Below the pieces are notes generated by a model. That model was not told the DNA's origin and made no database searches. It was given only the letters and a program-made list of their open reading frames with translations. Below are positions 48,071 through 59,369 of a stretch of DNA of 64,000 nucleotides, in pieces. The position numbers and the translations under genes were made by a program. The stretch's first letter is position 1; every line of letters begins with the position of its first letter. Origin of the DNA: Typhlomys cinereus (lineage: Eukaryota; Chordata; Mammalia; Rodentia; Platacanthomyidae). The stretch spans positions 1,640,566-1,704,565 of the forward strand of contig JALPQD010000159.1 in NCBI GenBank assembly GCA_023101885.1. Direction: 5' to 3'.

Positions 48071-50830
48071 CTAGAAGCCACCTATTAGGGAGTACATACG
48101 GCGGTTAATTTTCTGGGTCTGGGATACTTCACTCAATATAATTGTTTCTAATAACATCCACTTCTCGGAAAATTCCAGTAATTCATCATTTTTGATCACT
48201 GAGTAGTACTCCATTGTATAGATGTAACACATTTTCCTTATCCACTCGTCAACTGTTGGACATTGGGTTGATTCCATGACTTGCTATTGTAAATAGTGCT
48301 GCTATGAACATAGTCATGCTTGTGCTATCCAGGTGAACCTCTGCTGCATGTGGGGTTATTCCCAAAAGTGGAATAGCAGGGTCATAATGCATTTCAATCT
48401 TTAGTTTCTTTAAGAATCTCCAGACAGCTCGCCAGAGTGGCTGTATGAGCCAGCATTCCCACCAGCAATGTAGGAGAGGTCCCCTCTCTCCACATCCTCT
48501 CCAACATTTGTTGTTGCTTGTATTGTGGATTTTTGCCATCCTGACCGGGGTGAGATAATATCTCAGGGAAGTTTTGATTTGCATTTCCCTGATGGCCAAG
48601 GAAGTGGAGCATTTTTTAAGATATTTGTTAGACATTTTAATTTCATCCCCAGTAAAGTTTCTTTTAAGTTCCAGGGCCCATTTTTTAATTGGGCCATTGG
48701 TTTCCGTGGTGTTTAATTTTCTAAGTTCTTTGTGCAATCTGGACAGTAGAGCTCTATCAGATATGTGGTTAGTGAAGATTTTCTCCCATTCTGTGGGTTG
48801 CCTTTGAGCTCATGTTACAATCTCTTCATCTAAGCAGAAGCTCTTTACTTTCACAAGATCCCAGCTGTTGAGAGTTGGTAGCAGTGACTGTGCCATTGGA
48901 TGTCTGTTAAGGAACTGTTGACCTAGCCCAATCAGCTTGAGGGAGTTACCTATCCTTTCAACTATGGTTTTTATAGTCTCTGGCCTTATATGAAGGTCTG
49001 AGATCCATTTGGAATAAATTCTTATACATGGTGACAAGTATGAGTCCAGTTTTAATGTTCTGCATGTGGAAATCTAGTTTTGCCAGCACCATTTGTTGAA
49101 GATAGTGTTCTTTTCCATTGGATTTTCTGGGCCCCTTTGTCAAAGATCAAATGGCTGTATTTTTGTGGGCTTATATCTGGGTCTTCAATCCTTATCCATG
49201 ATCTGTGTGTCTATTTTGGAGCCAGTACCAGGATGTTTTTATAACTATGGATTTGTAGTAGAGACTAAGGTTTGGTATGGTGATACCTCCAGCAGTGTTT
49301 TTGTTACTCAGGATTGTCTTTGCTATCCTGGGTCTTTTGTGCCTCCATATGAATTCTGAGATTGTTTTGTCAACTTCTTTGAAGAATTGCTTTGGGATTT
49401 TAATTGGTATAGTGTTGAATTTGTATATTGCCTTAGGTAGGATGGTCATTTTTACGATGTTGATTCTGCCAATCCAGGAACATGGGAGGTCTTTCCACCT
49501 TCTGGTGTCTTCTGCAATTTCGTTCTTTAGGGTTTTAAAGATTTCATTGTAAAGGTCTTTTACCTCCCTTGTTAGGTTTATACCAAGGTATTTCATTTTT
49601 TTAGGGGCTATTGTAAATGGGATTGAGTCTCTCAGGGTTTTTTCACTTCTTTCATTCTGTTCATATAGGAAGGCCACTGATTTTTGTACATTTATTTTGT
49701 ATCCTGCCACCCTGCTGAACTTCTGTATTAGTTCCAGGAGCTTACTGATGGAGTTTTTGGGATCACTCAGGCATAGGATCATATCATCTACAAATAGAGA
49801 TAACTTGACTTCTTCCTTGCCGATCTGAATCCCTTTTATGTCCCTTTCTTGTCTTATGGCTTCAGCTAAGACTTCAAGTACAATATTGAAAAGAAGTGGT
49901 GACAGTGGACTGTGTTGTCTAATTCCTGATCGAAGTGGGAATGCTTCAAGGTTTTCCCCATTGAGTACAATCCTTGCTGTGGGCTTGTTGTATGCAGCTT
50001 TTATTATATTGATAAAGGTTCTTTCCATTCCAACCTTCTCTAGGGTTTTGATCATAAAGTTCTGTTGTATCTTGTCAAAAGTTTTTTCTGCATCTATCGA
50101 GAGTATCATGTGGTCTTGAACGTTGGACTGGTTTATATGGTGAATTACATTTATTGATTTGCTTATGTTGAACCAACCTTGTGTGCCAGAGATAAAGCCT
50201 ATTTGATCCCCGTGAATGATCTTTTTGATATGTTTTTGAATTCAATTTGCTAAGACTTTATGGAGAATCTTCGCATCTGTGTTCATCGGAGAGATTGGCC
50301 TATACTTTTCTTTTTTAAGTGTATCTTTATTAGGTTTTGGGATTAAGACAATATTAGCTTCATAGAAGGAATTTGGTAGTGTTCCTTCCTTTGTTATTTG
50401 GTTAAACAGTTTAAGGAGTATTGGTGTTATTAGCTCCTTATATGTATGGTAGAACTCTGTGCTGAATCCATCTGCTGCAGGACATTTTTTGGTGGGAAGA
50501 TTTGTGATTACTTTCTCAATTTCCTCATATTTTATAGGATTATTTAAATAATTCACAACTTCCTGATTCCATTTAAGTAAGGTGTGTTTACTTAGGAATT
50601 CATCCATCTCTTTTGTGTTGTCAAACTTCACAGAGCATAAGTTTTTGAAATATGACGTTATAATTCTCTGGATTTCTTGGGTATCAGTAGTGATAACTCC
50701 AATTTCATTTCTAATTTTGTTAATTTGGGTTTTCTCTCTTTTAGTTAATTTAGCTAGGGGTGTATCAATCTTATTGATTTTTTCAAAGAACCAGCTTTTT
50801 GCCTGGTTGATTTTCTCTATCGTTTTCCTA
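48071..50830 (-). pseudogene. L1-X ORF2, reverse transcriptase and C-terminal part, broken
   Basis: Reading right to left: 50835-50242 is open for 197 codons through the fingers region ([13 protein letters not shown], where other copies have CPGPDG). 50109-49192 is open for 305 codons and holds the catalytic palm at 49783-49794, reading FVDD instead of FADD, with both aspartates kept. The RQGCPLSP motif of related copies reads RQHSPLSP. 49037-48810 and 48737-48249 carry the rest, with the zinc motif C-x3-C-x7-H-x4-C intact ([13 protein letters not shown]). Frameshifts separate the pieces. The end reads YSLIGGF with a TAG at 48071-48073. Confidence 0.92.
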
Positions 50831-51886
50831 AACATTTTTTAATATATTTTTTTATTATTATTCAGCTCATACAAACATAATGGGTATACCAGTTCCCTCC
50901 CTCCCTCCTCCTCCCTCCAAACCCCCTGCTCCCCCTCCCCTCACCCCTGTTCCTGCCGCCCCAATTTCCAGAGTCCTTTCTTGTGCATGCCTGACTCTCC
51001 TCAGGGCCCTCCTCTCCGATGACGTACAAGGACCCAGTGGCATTTCCCTGAACCCTTTCCTGTGTTCCCCTTAAGCATAGGAACACTACTGTGGCTGTCA
51101 GTCCCTTGCCTCCAAGGATGATGGTGCCTTTAGCAGATGCTAGACTTTGTGAGGTCAATAGTGTGTTGGACATTGCGCCAGGCATGCAATGTCCAATTAT
51201 GATTGCTTCAGCCCTAACTTGTGTGGAGTATCTTGCAAATCATTGCTCCTCCCATCCTTTTGCTCTTACACTCTTCCTGGCCCCTCTTCCGCAAATGTCC
51301 CTGATTCAGATGGGGAGAGATTAGTCTGGCCTAGTTCTAAGTGGTTGATATAGTCTCTGAAGTTCTGAATAGTGGTTTGTTGATTTTCTTTTGCAGTTTT
51401 GTTGCTCCTGCAATGCCCTTCACTCCATCGTGATGGGCACTGTATGTCACCCCCTGGCCAGTGACAGATAGCTGTTAAACTGGAGTCTTATTATAAGAGC
51501 ACATTCTAGAGCAGATCTAATACTTATACCCAAAAGTGGAATCACAGGGTCATATGGCATTTGGCAATGGGAGGGGTAAATCACCCATTTGCAAAATCGT
51601 TACTTTTTAATCTGCCGGACTATATGCCCTCCCCTTCTGGTGAGTTCATACCCCCTTAGTTGTAAATGATCGGGAACTAATGTCTGTGAACTTAACTAGG
51701 TGTCACATTACTTTCTTGCAGTCCTTGATGGAGGCATATTTTCCCTACTGTAACATGGTCACTTCTCTCCTTGTTTCTGGTGTGGACCTCCAACCCCATC
51801 CCTCCTGTTCATAATCCTTGAAATTACTGTAGGTAATACATAGATTTACCTATGAGTGTCTCAAGATGGGCTGGGTGGGGTTGGTA
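50831..51886 (-). other. L1-Y 3' UTR and tail
   Basis: Antisense L1 3' UTR close in sequence to that of L1-B (for instance around 51061-51120 and 13480-13540). Open frames at 50862-51185 and 51091-51324 are inside it. Confidence 0.85.
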
Positions 51887-53294
51887 TTAGGAACCACCTA
51901 TTAGGGAGTACATAGGGCGCTTAATTTTCTGGGTCTGGGATACTACACTTAATATAATTGTTTCTAATGACATCTATTTCCCGGCAAATTCTAGTAATTC
52001 ATCATTTTTGATGGCTGAGTAGTACTCCATTGTATAGATGTACCACAGTTTCCTTATCCACTCATCAACTGTTGGACATTTGGGTTGATTCCATGTCTTT
52101 GCTATTGTAAACAGTGCTGCTATGAACATGGTTGTGCTTGTGCTATCGAGGTGAACCTCTGCCGTATGGGGGGTTATACCCAAAAGTGGAATAGCAGGGT
52201 CATATGGCATTTCAATCTTTAATTTCTTTAAGAATCTCCAGACGGCTCACCAGAGAGGCTGTATGAGCCTGCATTCCCACCAGCAATGTAGCAGAGTTCC
52301 CCTCCCTCCACATCCTCTCCAGCACTTGTTGTTGTTTATATTGTGGATTTTTGCCACCCTGACCGGGGTGAGATGATATCTCAGGGAGTTTTTGATTTGC
52401 ATTTCCCTGATGGCTAAAGAAGTGGAGCATTTTTGAAGATATTTGTTAGACATTTTAATTTCATCTCTGGTATAATTTCTTTTAAGTTCCAGGGCCCATT
52501 TTTTAATTGGGCCATTGGTTTCCTTGGTGTTTAATTTTCTAAGTTCTTTGTGCACTCTGGACAGGAGAGCTCTATCAGATATGTGGTTAGTGAAGATTTT
52601 CTCCCATTCTGTGGGTTGCCTTTGAGCTCGTGTGACAATCTCTTTATCTGAACAGAAGCTCTTTAATTTCACAAGATCCCAACTGTTGAGAGTTGGTAGC
52701 AGTGACTGTGCCATTGGATGTCTGTTTAGGAAATGTTAGCCCAATCAGCTCGAGGGACTTTCCTATCCTTTCAACTATGGTTTTTATAGTCTCTGGCCTT
52801 ATATGAAGGTCTGAGATCCATTTGGAATTATGTCTTGTACATGGTGATGAGTATGGGTCCAGCTTTAATCTTCTGCATGTGGAGATCCAGTTTTGCCAGC
52901 ACCATTTGTTGAAGATGCTGTTCTTTTTCCATTGGATTCTTTGGGCCCCTTTGTCAAAGACCAAATGACTGTAATTTTGTGGGCTTATATCTGGGTCTTC
53001 AATCGTTATCTATTGATCTGTGTGTCTATTTTAGAGCCAGTACCAGGCTGGTTTTATAACTATCGATTTGTAATATAGACTAAGGTTCGGTATGGTAATA
53101 ACTCCAGCAGTGTTTTTGTTATTCAGGATTGTCTTTGCTATCCTGGGTCTTTTGTGCCTCCATATGAATTTTCAGATTGTTTGGTCAACTTCTTTAAAGA
53201 ATTGCTTTGGTATTTTAATTGGTATAGCATTGAATTTATGTATTGCCTTTGGTAGGATGGTCATTTTTACGATGTTGATTCTGCCAATCCAGGA
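51887..53294 (-). pseudogene. L1-Y ORF2 C-terminal part, broken
   Basis: The fragment starts after the catalytic palm, at the codons for [16 protein letters not shown], so the reverse transcriptase active site was never inserted. Open pieces are 52964-52644, 52714-52247 and 52210-51974. The zinc motif is intact ([13 protein letters not shown]) at about 52265-52325. The TAA at 51887-51889 ends it, where other copies have TAG. Without endonuclease and palm domains it never could encode an active enzyme. Confidence 0.9.
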
Positions 53295-54346
53295 ATCTTG
53301 ATTTCAGATATTTCTCCCTTCATTTTGCTAATCTCCTCCCTTCTACTGCTTTTGGGATCAGATTGCTCGGGTGTCTCTAAAGCTCTTAGCTGTATTGTTA
53401 ATTTATTTATGTCTGATATTTCCATTTTTTGATGTATTCATTGAGAGCTAGGAACTTACCTCTTAGGACAGCTTTCATTGTGCCCAGAGATTTTGGTAAG
53501 TTGTATTTTCATTATCATTCACTTTCAAGAAATCTTGAATTTCCTTTTTAATTTCTTCCTGAATCCAATTCTCATTCAGCATCATAGTGTTAAGTTTCCA
53601 GGAGTTAGTGTATTTTCTGTTGCTTGTTGTGTTGTGGATGTCAAGCTTTAAGCCGTGGTGCTCTCATAAGGTGCAGGCTAGAATTTCAACAGTCCTGTAT
53701 ATGTGGAGATTCGTTTTGTGGCCCAATATGTGATCTATTTTGGAGAAAGTTCCGTGTGCTGCTGAAAAAAATGCGTATGCTTTGGTGCGTGGGTGAAAAG
53801 TACAATAGAGATCTGTAAAGTCCATTTCAGTAAGGGTTTGGTTAAGCTCAAAAGTGTCTCTGTTATGTTTTTTAGCTGTAAATCTATCCCATGTTGAGAG
53901 GGCGGTATTGAAATCCCCAAGAATTATTGTTTTGGGATGGATTTCTCACTTTAGACTTGTAGGGTTTGCTTAATGAATGTGGGAGGGGCCGTGTTGGGTG
54001 CATATATGTTCAGTATTGTGAAGTCTTCCTGGTGAATTGTACCTGTGACTAAAATGTAGTATCCATCTGTGTCTCTTATGATTTTCTTTTGTTTGAAGTC
54101 CACTTTGTCCGATAGCATAACGGTTACCCCTGCCTGTTTTCTGCTTCCATTAGCTTGTAGAATTGTTGACCAGCCATTTATTTTTAGGGCGTGCCTATCT
54201 TTTGTGGTGAGATGGGTTTCCTGCAGGCAGCAGATTGATGGATTGTGATTTTTAATCCAAGTTTGTATTCTGTTGCTCTTTATCGGTGAGTTAATTACAT
54301 TAACATTTATTGTTATAATGGAGAAACTATTTTTAGTTCCAGACAT
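53295..54346 (-). pseudogene. L1-X ORF2, endonuclease part, broken
   Basis: The ATG ends at 54346 (MSGTKNSFSIIT). 131 codons are open, with QETHL, AGVTVMLS and IYAPN. The frame then breaks near 53950. GDFNT follows in another frame near 53920. The catalytic SDHH is lost: the Ser position is TGA and the Asp codon is GAG (near 53660). The stretch up to 53295 leads into the 50830 side of the same gene once L1-Y is removed. Confidence 0.9.
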
Positions 54347-54394
54347 TTATTATGTTTAGTAGTTTTTAAGTATATTGCTTTGCTTTTAATGGTG

Positions 54395-55460
54395 TTATAC
54401 TTGCCTTCTGTTCTCCTGGATATGCCTGTTTTTTTCTTCATGCTTGAGTATCATTTCTAGCATTTTTTGAAGGCCTGGTTTGGTGGACATGTATCCCTTC
54501 AAGTTGTCTTTGTGCTAGAAGATTTTTCTTTCTCCCTTGATCATGACTGATAGTTTTGTAGGGTAAATCAGCCTGGGTTGACATTTTTTGCTCATTCAAT
54601 ACTTGAAGTATTTCTCTCAAAGCTCTTATTTCTTTTACTGTTTCGACTGAGAAGTCATTTGTTATTTTAATAGGTTTACCTTTAAAAGTGACTTGTTTTT
54701 TCTCCCTTGAAGCTCTCAGCACCAGGTCTTTATCTTGAATGTGGAGTGTTTTAACTATTATTTGCCGTGGCGAGCTTCTGTTTTGGTCATATCTGTTTGG
54801 GGGGCGGAATGCCTCTTGTATATGGATGGGCCTCTCTTTTTTTAGATGAGGAAAGTTTTCCTTGATGATCTCTTGAAAAATTTCTTCAGGGGTGGTATTT
54901 TGAGATTCTTGCTCTGGTATTCCATGAATACGCATGGTGGGCTTCTTCAGGGTGTCTCATATCTCTTGAATATTTCTCTCAAGTATCTTTTTGGCTTTAA
55001 CAACCTCTTCTATTGAGCTGGTTAATACTTCCACTTTATCTTCAAGGTCTAAAATTCTGTTTTCTGGTTTGTTAGTTCTGCTGATAAGACTCTCTGTGGA
55101 GTTCTGGGTTGAAGATTACTTGTCTTTTAGTTCAATTTTAAACTCCGCTTGAGTCTGTTTTAATTGCTCTATGCCTGTTTTTGTTTCTTGTACTGTTTTA
55201 CTCACCTCCTCCAATTGTCTGTTGTGTTCCTCTTCAAAGCAATTGATTCGGTTATTCAATTCCTCCCAGATTTCCTCTTTCATAGTATTGAACATGGCAA
55301 TGATCATATTTTGAAAGTCATTATCCTGGGTCAGGCTTTCTTGGCCATTTTCCGTGGGTTTGTTCTGGTTGGAGTCTAACATTATGGGATTAATTCTTTC
55401 AGTGGGAGATTTGTTTACTTGAGTGTTGTTTCTCATGGATTTGTACTTTGACTTGGGCAT
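54395..55460 (-). pseudogene. L1-X ORF1 (RNA-binding chaperone), broken
   Basis: The ATG is at 55460 (MPKSKYKSMRNNTQVNKSP). The first 114 codons cover the N-terminus and most of the coiled coil and end at a TAA (about 55116) where other copies have Leu. A TGA near 54955 replaces a conserved Trp. The RRM and C-terminal domain are open at 54935-54438 in the original frame (MRIHGIPEQESQ, IQEAFRPPNRYDQN, VTFKGKPIKIT). A late frameshift precedes the normal stop TAA at 54395-54397. It is full length apart from these lesions, and shows what L1-B lost. Confidence 0.92.
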
Positions 55461-55856
55461 TATTGTTTTAAGTCTTAAGATCTTCTTTCAATTTCTTTGT
55501 ATTTTTCACTGAACTTAATTATTTGGCCTGGTGTTCTGGGGGTGGGCGGGGGTGGAGCTTACCTTGGTCATGGTGCGTTCTGGCTGGACTGCACACGTCC
55601 TGGGCAGCAGAGTGGTTAAGGGAGGAGGAGGTGTCTGCGGGGCATTATTTAACCTGGGTGGGCTGGGGCGGGGCCTGAGCACAGAGGGTCCTCCCTCCCA
55701 GCCCTGTGTGGCTCAGGCTCTGTCTGGCTGGTGGGAGGAGCTGAGTCCCTTGGGCTGCCTGGGGTTCTGGGGGTGGGTGGGGGCGGAGCTTACCTAGGTC
55801 ATGGTGTATCCTGACTGGACTGCTTACTCGTCCAGGTGGCAGAGTGGAGAAAGGGT
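55461..55856 (-). promoter_or_regulatory. L1-X 5' UTR: about 1.4 promoter monomers
   Basis: GTTCTGGGGGTGGG recurs at 55533 and 55764 (on +), a period of 231 bp, and the units resemble the L1-B monomers. In the sense strand they contain CCAAG|GTAAGC (intron start at 55561-55562) and CCTAG|GTAAGC (55792-55793), again splice-donor-like, and an AT core (GGTTAAATAATGCC) in GC-rich DNA. Confidence 0.78.
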
Positions 55857-55867
55857 TAATTTTCTTT
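55857..55867. repeat. Target-site duplication of L1-X, 5' side
   Basis: TAATTTTCTTT, identical to 47005-47015. The tetranucleotide expansion begins inside this copy. Confidence 0.8.
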
Positions 55868-55868
55868 T

Positions 55869-55944
<76 letters not shown>

Positions 55945-56032
55945 TTTCTTCTTTCTTTCTTTCTTTTTCTTCTTTCTTTCTTTCTTTCTTTCTTTCTCTC
56001 TCTCTCTCTCTTTCTTTCTCCCTTTCTCTCTT

Positions 56033-56063
<31 letters not shown>

Positions 56064-56130
56064 GTCTCTCTCTCTGTCTCTCTCTGTCTCTCTGTCTCTC
56101 TGTCTCTCTCTCTCTCTCTCTCTTTCTTTT
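55860..56130. repeat. TTTC/TCTC pyrimidine microsatellite
   Basis: About 270 bp of almost pure pyrimidine: TTTC repeats to about 55995, then TC runs with TTTC and TGTC variants. All long open frames here (Phe/Leu/Ser-rich on +, Lys/Glu/Arg-rich on -) come from the repeat. Mirror-symmetric pyrimidine tracts can form triplex DNA. Confidence 0.96.
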
Positions 56131-56287
56131 TTGCTTTGAGTTTTCACATGTTCAGTCACCCAGAGCTGGAATAGCAAGACACTGTCATATCTACTTGGCA
56201 TTTTAAAGTAGAATTAGGTATCCAAACTCAGGTTATTTTTCTTGTAAAATAAGAGGTTTAACCATTAGGGCATCTCCCTAGACTCTT

Positions 56288-56298
56288 AATTATAATTT
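56288..56298. repeat. Target-site duplication of the split B2, right copy
   Basis: AATTATAATTT, identical to 46875-46885 on the far side of the nested block. Confidence 0.75.
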
Positions 56299-59200
56299 CT
56301 GTGCACTAAAATTGGGCATTAATTCAGCAAAATATTTATTAATTCTAATTATGTAACATCATTATACAAATTTTTAAAAGCCTATCATACTTACACTTCA
56401 GAACTTATGTTCTAAGTGTAGGGGAGGACACAGTAATAAGCACATTGCATATATTAAGGAGGTGGTTAAAATAAAAAATGACACAGAATAGCACATGCTC
56501 ATGTAAAGGTGATAGGGATTTTGTGTGGGGACTTTCTTTAAAAGGAATGATAAAAGAGCTAAATAAATATTTCATAACAAATATATAGAATGAACTGACA
56601 GCCAGAAGTCAACACAGTGATTATCCTAGAAAATCAAAGAGTTGAGGTGGATTAAGTACAAAATGCGTCTCAGTCCAAGTGACCAGTACAACTACAGTGC
56701 ACTGATCTGGGGGGGGGTTAGATCACAGAAACAGAACTCCCAGATATTGTTGGTTTGGGAAGTCACACTGTGACAGACTCTTAATCCAAGTTATTGAGGG
56801 AGCTACTGTTTGGTTCTGCTTGTTTGTTTCGTTTTATTCTGTTTCTGAAAAAGTATTGTTACCATGTGGATCTCCATGTTACTATGTAGACAAGACCTAA
56901 CTTGAATTTCTGATCCTCCTGAATTTATCTCCCACTGCTGCAATGATATCACCTACTACCTGAAATTATTATTTTCTATGTATATTCATGTAAGTCCATG
57001 TAAGACTTTCAGATGAATAAGATCTCCATCAATAGAAATAGGATTTTGTCAGGACATAAACTTGATCTATTATTATACATGCAAATGCAGATGCTAATGA
57101 CACAATTCTATTTATTTATGGTTAGAAGGAAGATCTAATATGCAAATATATAATTAAATATCATGGAAATATTGTAAAGCCTTTAGATGAGACATTAATT
57201 TCAAGACGCAGTTCCATGATTAACTACATCTCTTTGAGAACATAAGCCAAAATAACAAACATTTTTCCCTTTAAACTGTTTAGATTTTTTTTCTCATAGT
57301 AGCTGAGGAGCAAGTGGAACATTGCTTCATCTACTGTAGGACACTTATGAAAAGGAAGGCAAACTCAGAAAAGGGATTTTCTCTACATAGGTTTAGAGAA
57401 AAATATTCAAATTTAGATGTAAATTAAAATTTGGCAATTCTTCAAAGTTTTAAACAGAGTTGTCATAAGATCAGCAATTCCACCTATCTATAAAGCAAAG
57501 AGAAGTCAGATCTCATGTGCACAAAAAAATAAAATATTAATTATTATAATAATGATAATCATGCAAAGCACAATGTTGAATGCCAGGTTTTGAGGGAATG
57601 GAAAAAGGAGCAGCTACTTACATGTACTGTTTTTCTTTGGGAAGATGATTAAAGTATACTGATGATGGTTGTACAACCTTATCAATAAACCAAAAACCCA
57701 GTGAATTGTAAACTTTTAAGAAGCATATCTTTCAGTAGCTATATCTATTGCTTCTATGTTCTTTCTTTTGAAATTTTATTTTATGACAGTATCATAATGT
57801 ATGCAATGAATTACTTTTCACTCCAGATTGCCACATCCCATACTTCTAGTCTTCCACATACAAACCTTTGTTTTCCATTCTCCCGCTTGCTTGAATGTCT
57901 TTGCATGTGTGGGCCATTGACTTTCATTTACGTGGCTTATACCAGAACATGTCTATATACTTGTAGGAGCATGGAACTTAAATTAATGGGTTCATCATGG
58001 AGGAAAGAAGCTTCTATTTCTCCATCCATAACATTAACAAACCACTTTACTTCCTTTAAAAAGGCAAGCATGCAAAATAATACATTTAATCATGCATCAA
58101 TTACCAAAGACTTCATACCAACCAGGGCCAAAGGAACTGACCATGCCATCTCCTTATAACAGATGAGAGAGGTCAAGTACACACAAGGATGCTAACTTCC
58201 TCAACCAGCTCCCTGTATTTTATTCACCTGTCCAGGGCCTACTTCCACCCACCATGGATTTGGCTTTCCCCATCAAGTAGAAGATCTCCTGCAGGTTCAC
58301 CCTGCATTTAATTCAGTTACTAATTATATATAAATTTTCCTGGAGCTCAAACCCTGAACCATCAAGTTGTTACCTGTACCTAACTATGACACCTTTCCTA
58401 TTTCCTCCCCACTTGAAAAATTGCAATATTTCCTCCTCCTTTTTTTTTTTTATAATTCTTGGTTCTTGTTACTCTCTCCCAACTATTTTCTGGCTTCTCC
58501 CCCCTCCTATGTAGCTTCTATTTCTACTTTTATGTCTCCACTAAGTACATTTGCCAAATGTTTAAAATCAGCATAATAACATTTTGAAAATTTCTCAGGG
58601 ATTGTGGTACCTCTTGTATTCTTCTGCCTCACATAGTCAAGAGTTGATGGACCAAATTCTACATAGGTTTATCTATTATTTTAAAAGAAAAGTGTGTAAA
58701 AGAAGACATACATTTGTTAAGTCAGAATCTTCAATTCACAGAATAGATGCCTCTTTAGCAGAAAGACAAGAGACTAGTTCTAGGAAATAAAATATTTCAT
58801 AGCTCAATCATTAAAATATAAATAATAATGAGACCACAATGATTTGACTATTATTATCATTGCTAATTTTTCATATGTTAAAATTTGATTCCCAACTGAG
58901 CAGTGGAAGAACTTGAAAACTTAAAAAAAGCTCTAATTTGGAATTGAGAGACCTGTGTCTTCATAGGCAAATCTTTGCTAAGCTCTCAAAACTGGGTTAA
59001 TGCTCTGGGCAGGTAGTGAATGCTTACTCTTATAGACCTGATTAGTAATGAAAGCAGAATGGTATAATGTGAAGTTTGTCCCTAGTATTTTGTTCCCTAC
59101 ATGTACCTACTGGCCTTTCGTCCTTTCTGACATGGAGAGAGGTAGCATATGGCCCTTGCTAGAAGTTGTCAACATATTCTTGGATTTCCATTCTGGAAAG

Positions 59201-59369
59201 ATGAACATATGCAGTACTTTCATTCATAAATTACCCAATATTTCAGAGTAAAAGAAAATAGCCTCAGACTCAGTTAGAACAAATGCCTATAATATTCTAA
59301 GGATATTTTAAAATATCCACATTCAGACTTGTTTCTTTGGTTTAAGAATAAAGTTGCTCCTTTTCTGCC
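56299..59369. other. Non-coding DNA, no element recognised
   Basis: AT-rich. The open frame 57701-58159 (152 codons) has no domain, signal or start context and odd Ser/Thr/Cys content; I treat it as chance. I see no SINE or L1 sequence. Confidence 0.5.

Larger units (their letters stand above)
50831..53294 (-). mobile_element. L1-Y: 5'-truncated LINE-1 nested in L1-X ORF2
   Basis: A second, complete L1 3' end (tail at 50831-50860, C-rich tract at 50895-50970, 3' UTR) begins inside the L1-X ORF2. It runs through ORF2 C-terminal sequence to CTGCCAATCCAGGAA at 53281-53295, where L1-X resumes. The insert is about 2.46 kb and in the same orientation as its host. No target-site duplication above 1-2 bp is visible, and no host bases seem lost. 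At the 5' junction the sense strand shows a TT overlap. Confidence 0.88.
47016..55856 (-). mobile_element. L1-X: full-length LINE-1, split by L1-Y, defective
   Basis: With L1-Y (50831-53294) removed, the two parts join into one antisense L1 of about 6.4 kb: 5' monomers and ORF1 on the right, the 3' UTR on the left. At the join, CGTTTTCCTA (ends 50830) and ATCTTGATTTCAG (from 53295) restore the order seen in L1-B at about 17063-17085. It is flanked by an 11-bp duplication inside a B2. Its 5' UTR and ORF1 N-terminus resemble those of L1-B. Confidence 0.92.
55857..56287 (-). mobile_element. B2-type SINE, 5' half (split by L1-X)
   Basis: After the TSD and an expanded CTTT/CT repeat, B2 sequence resumes at about 56128 (TTTTTTGCTTTGAG, GAGCTGGAATAGCAAGACAC, TCCAAACTCAGGTTATTTTT) and ends GTTTAACCATTAGGGCATCT, the complement of the B2 head. 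Joined with 46886-47015 it makes one element. AATTATAATTT follows at 56288-56298. Confidence 0.8.

Noticed and set aside
55801..56206. Long open frames of Phe/Leu/Ser on + and Lys/Glu/Arg on -
   Set aside because: They are produced by the TTTC/TCTC microsatellite.
57701..58159. 152-codon open frame
   Set aside because: No domain, no start context, no splice structure and no homology I can recognise; expected by chance in a region this long.
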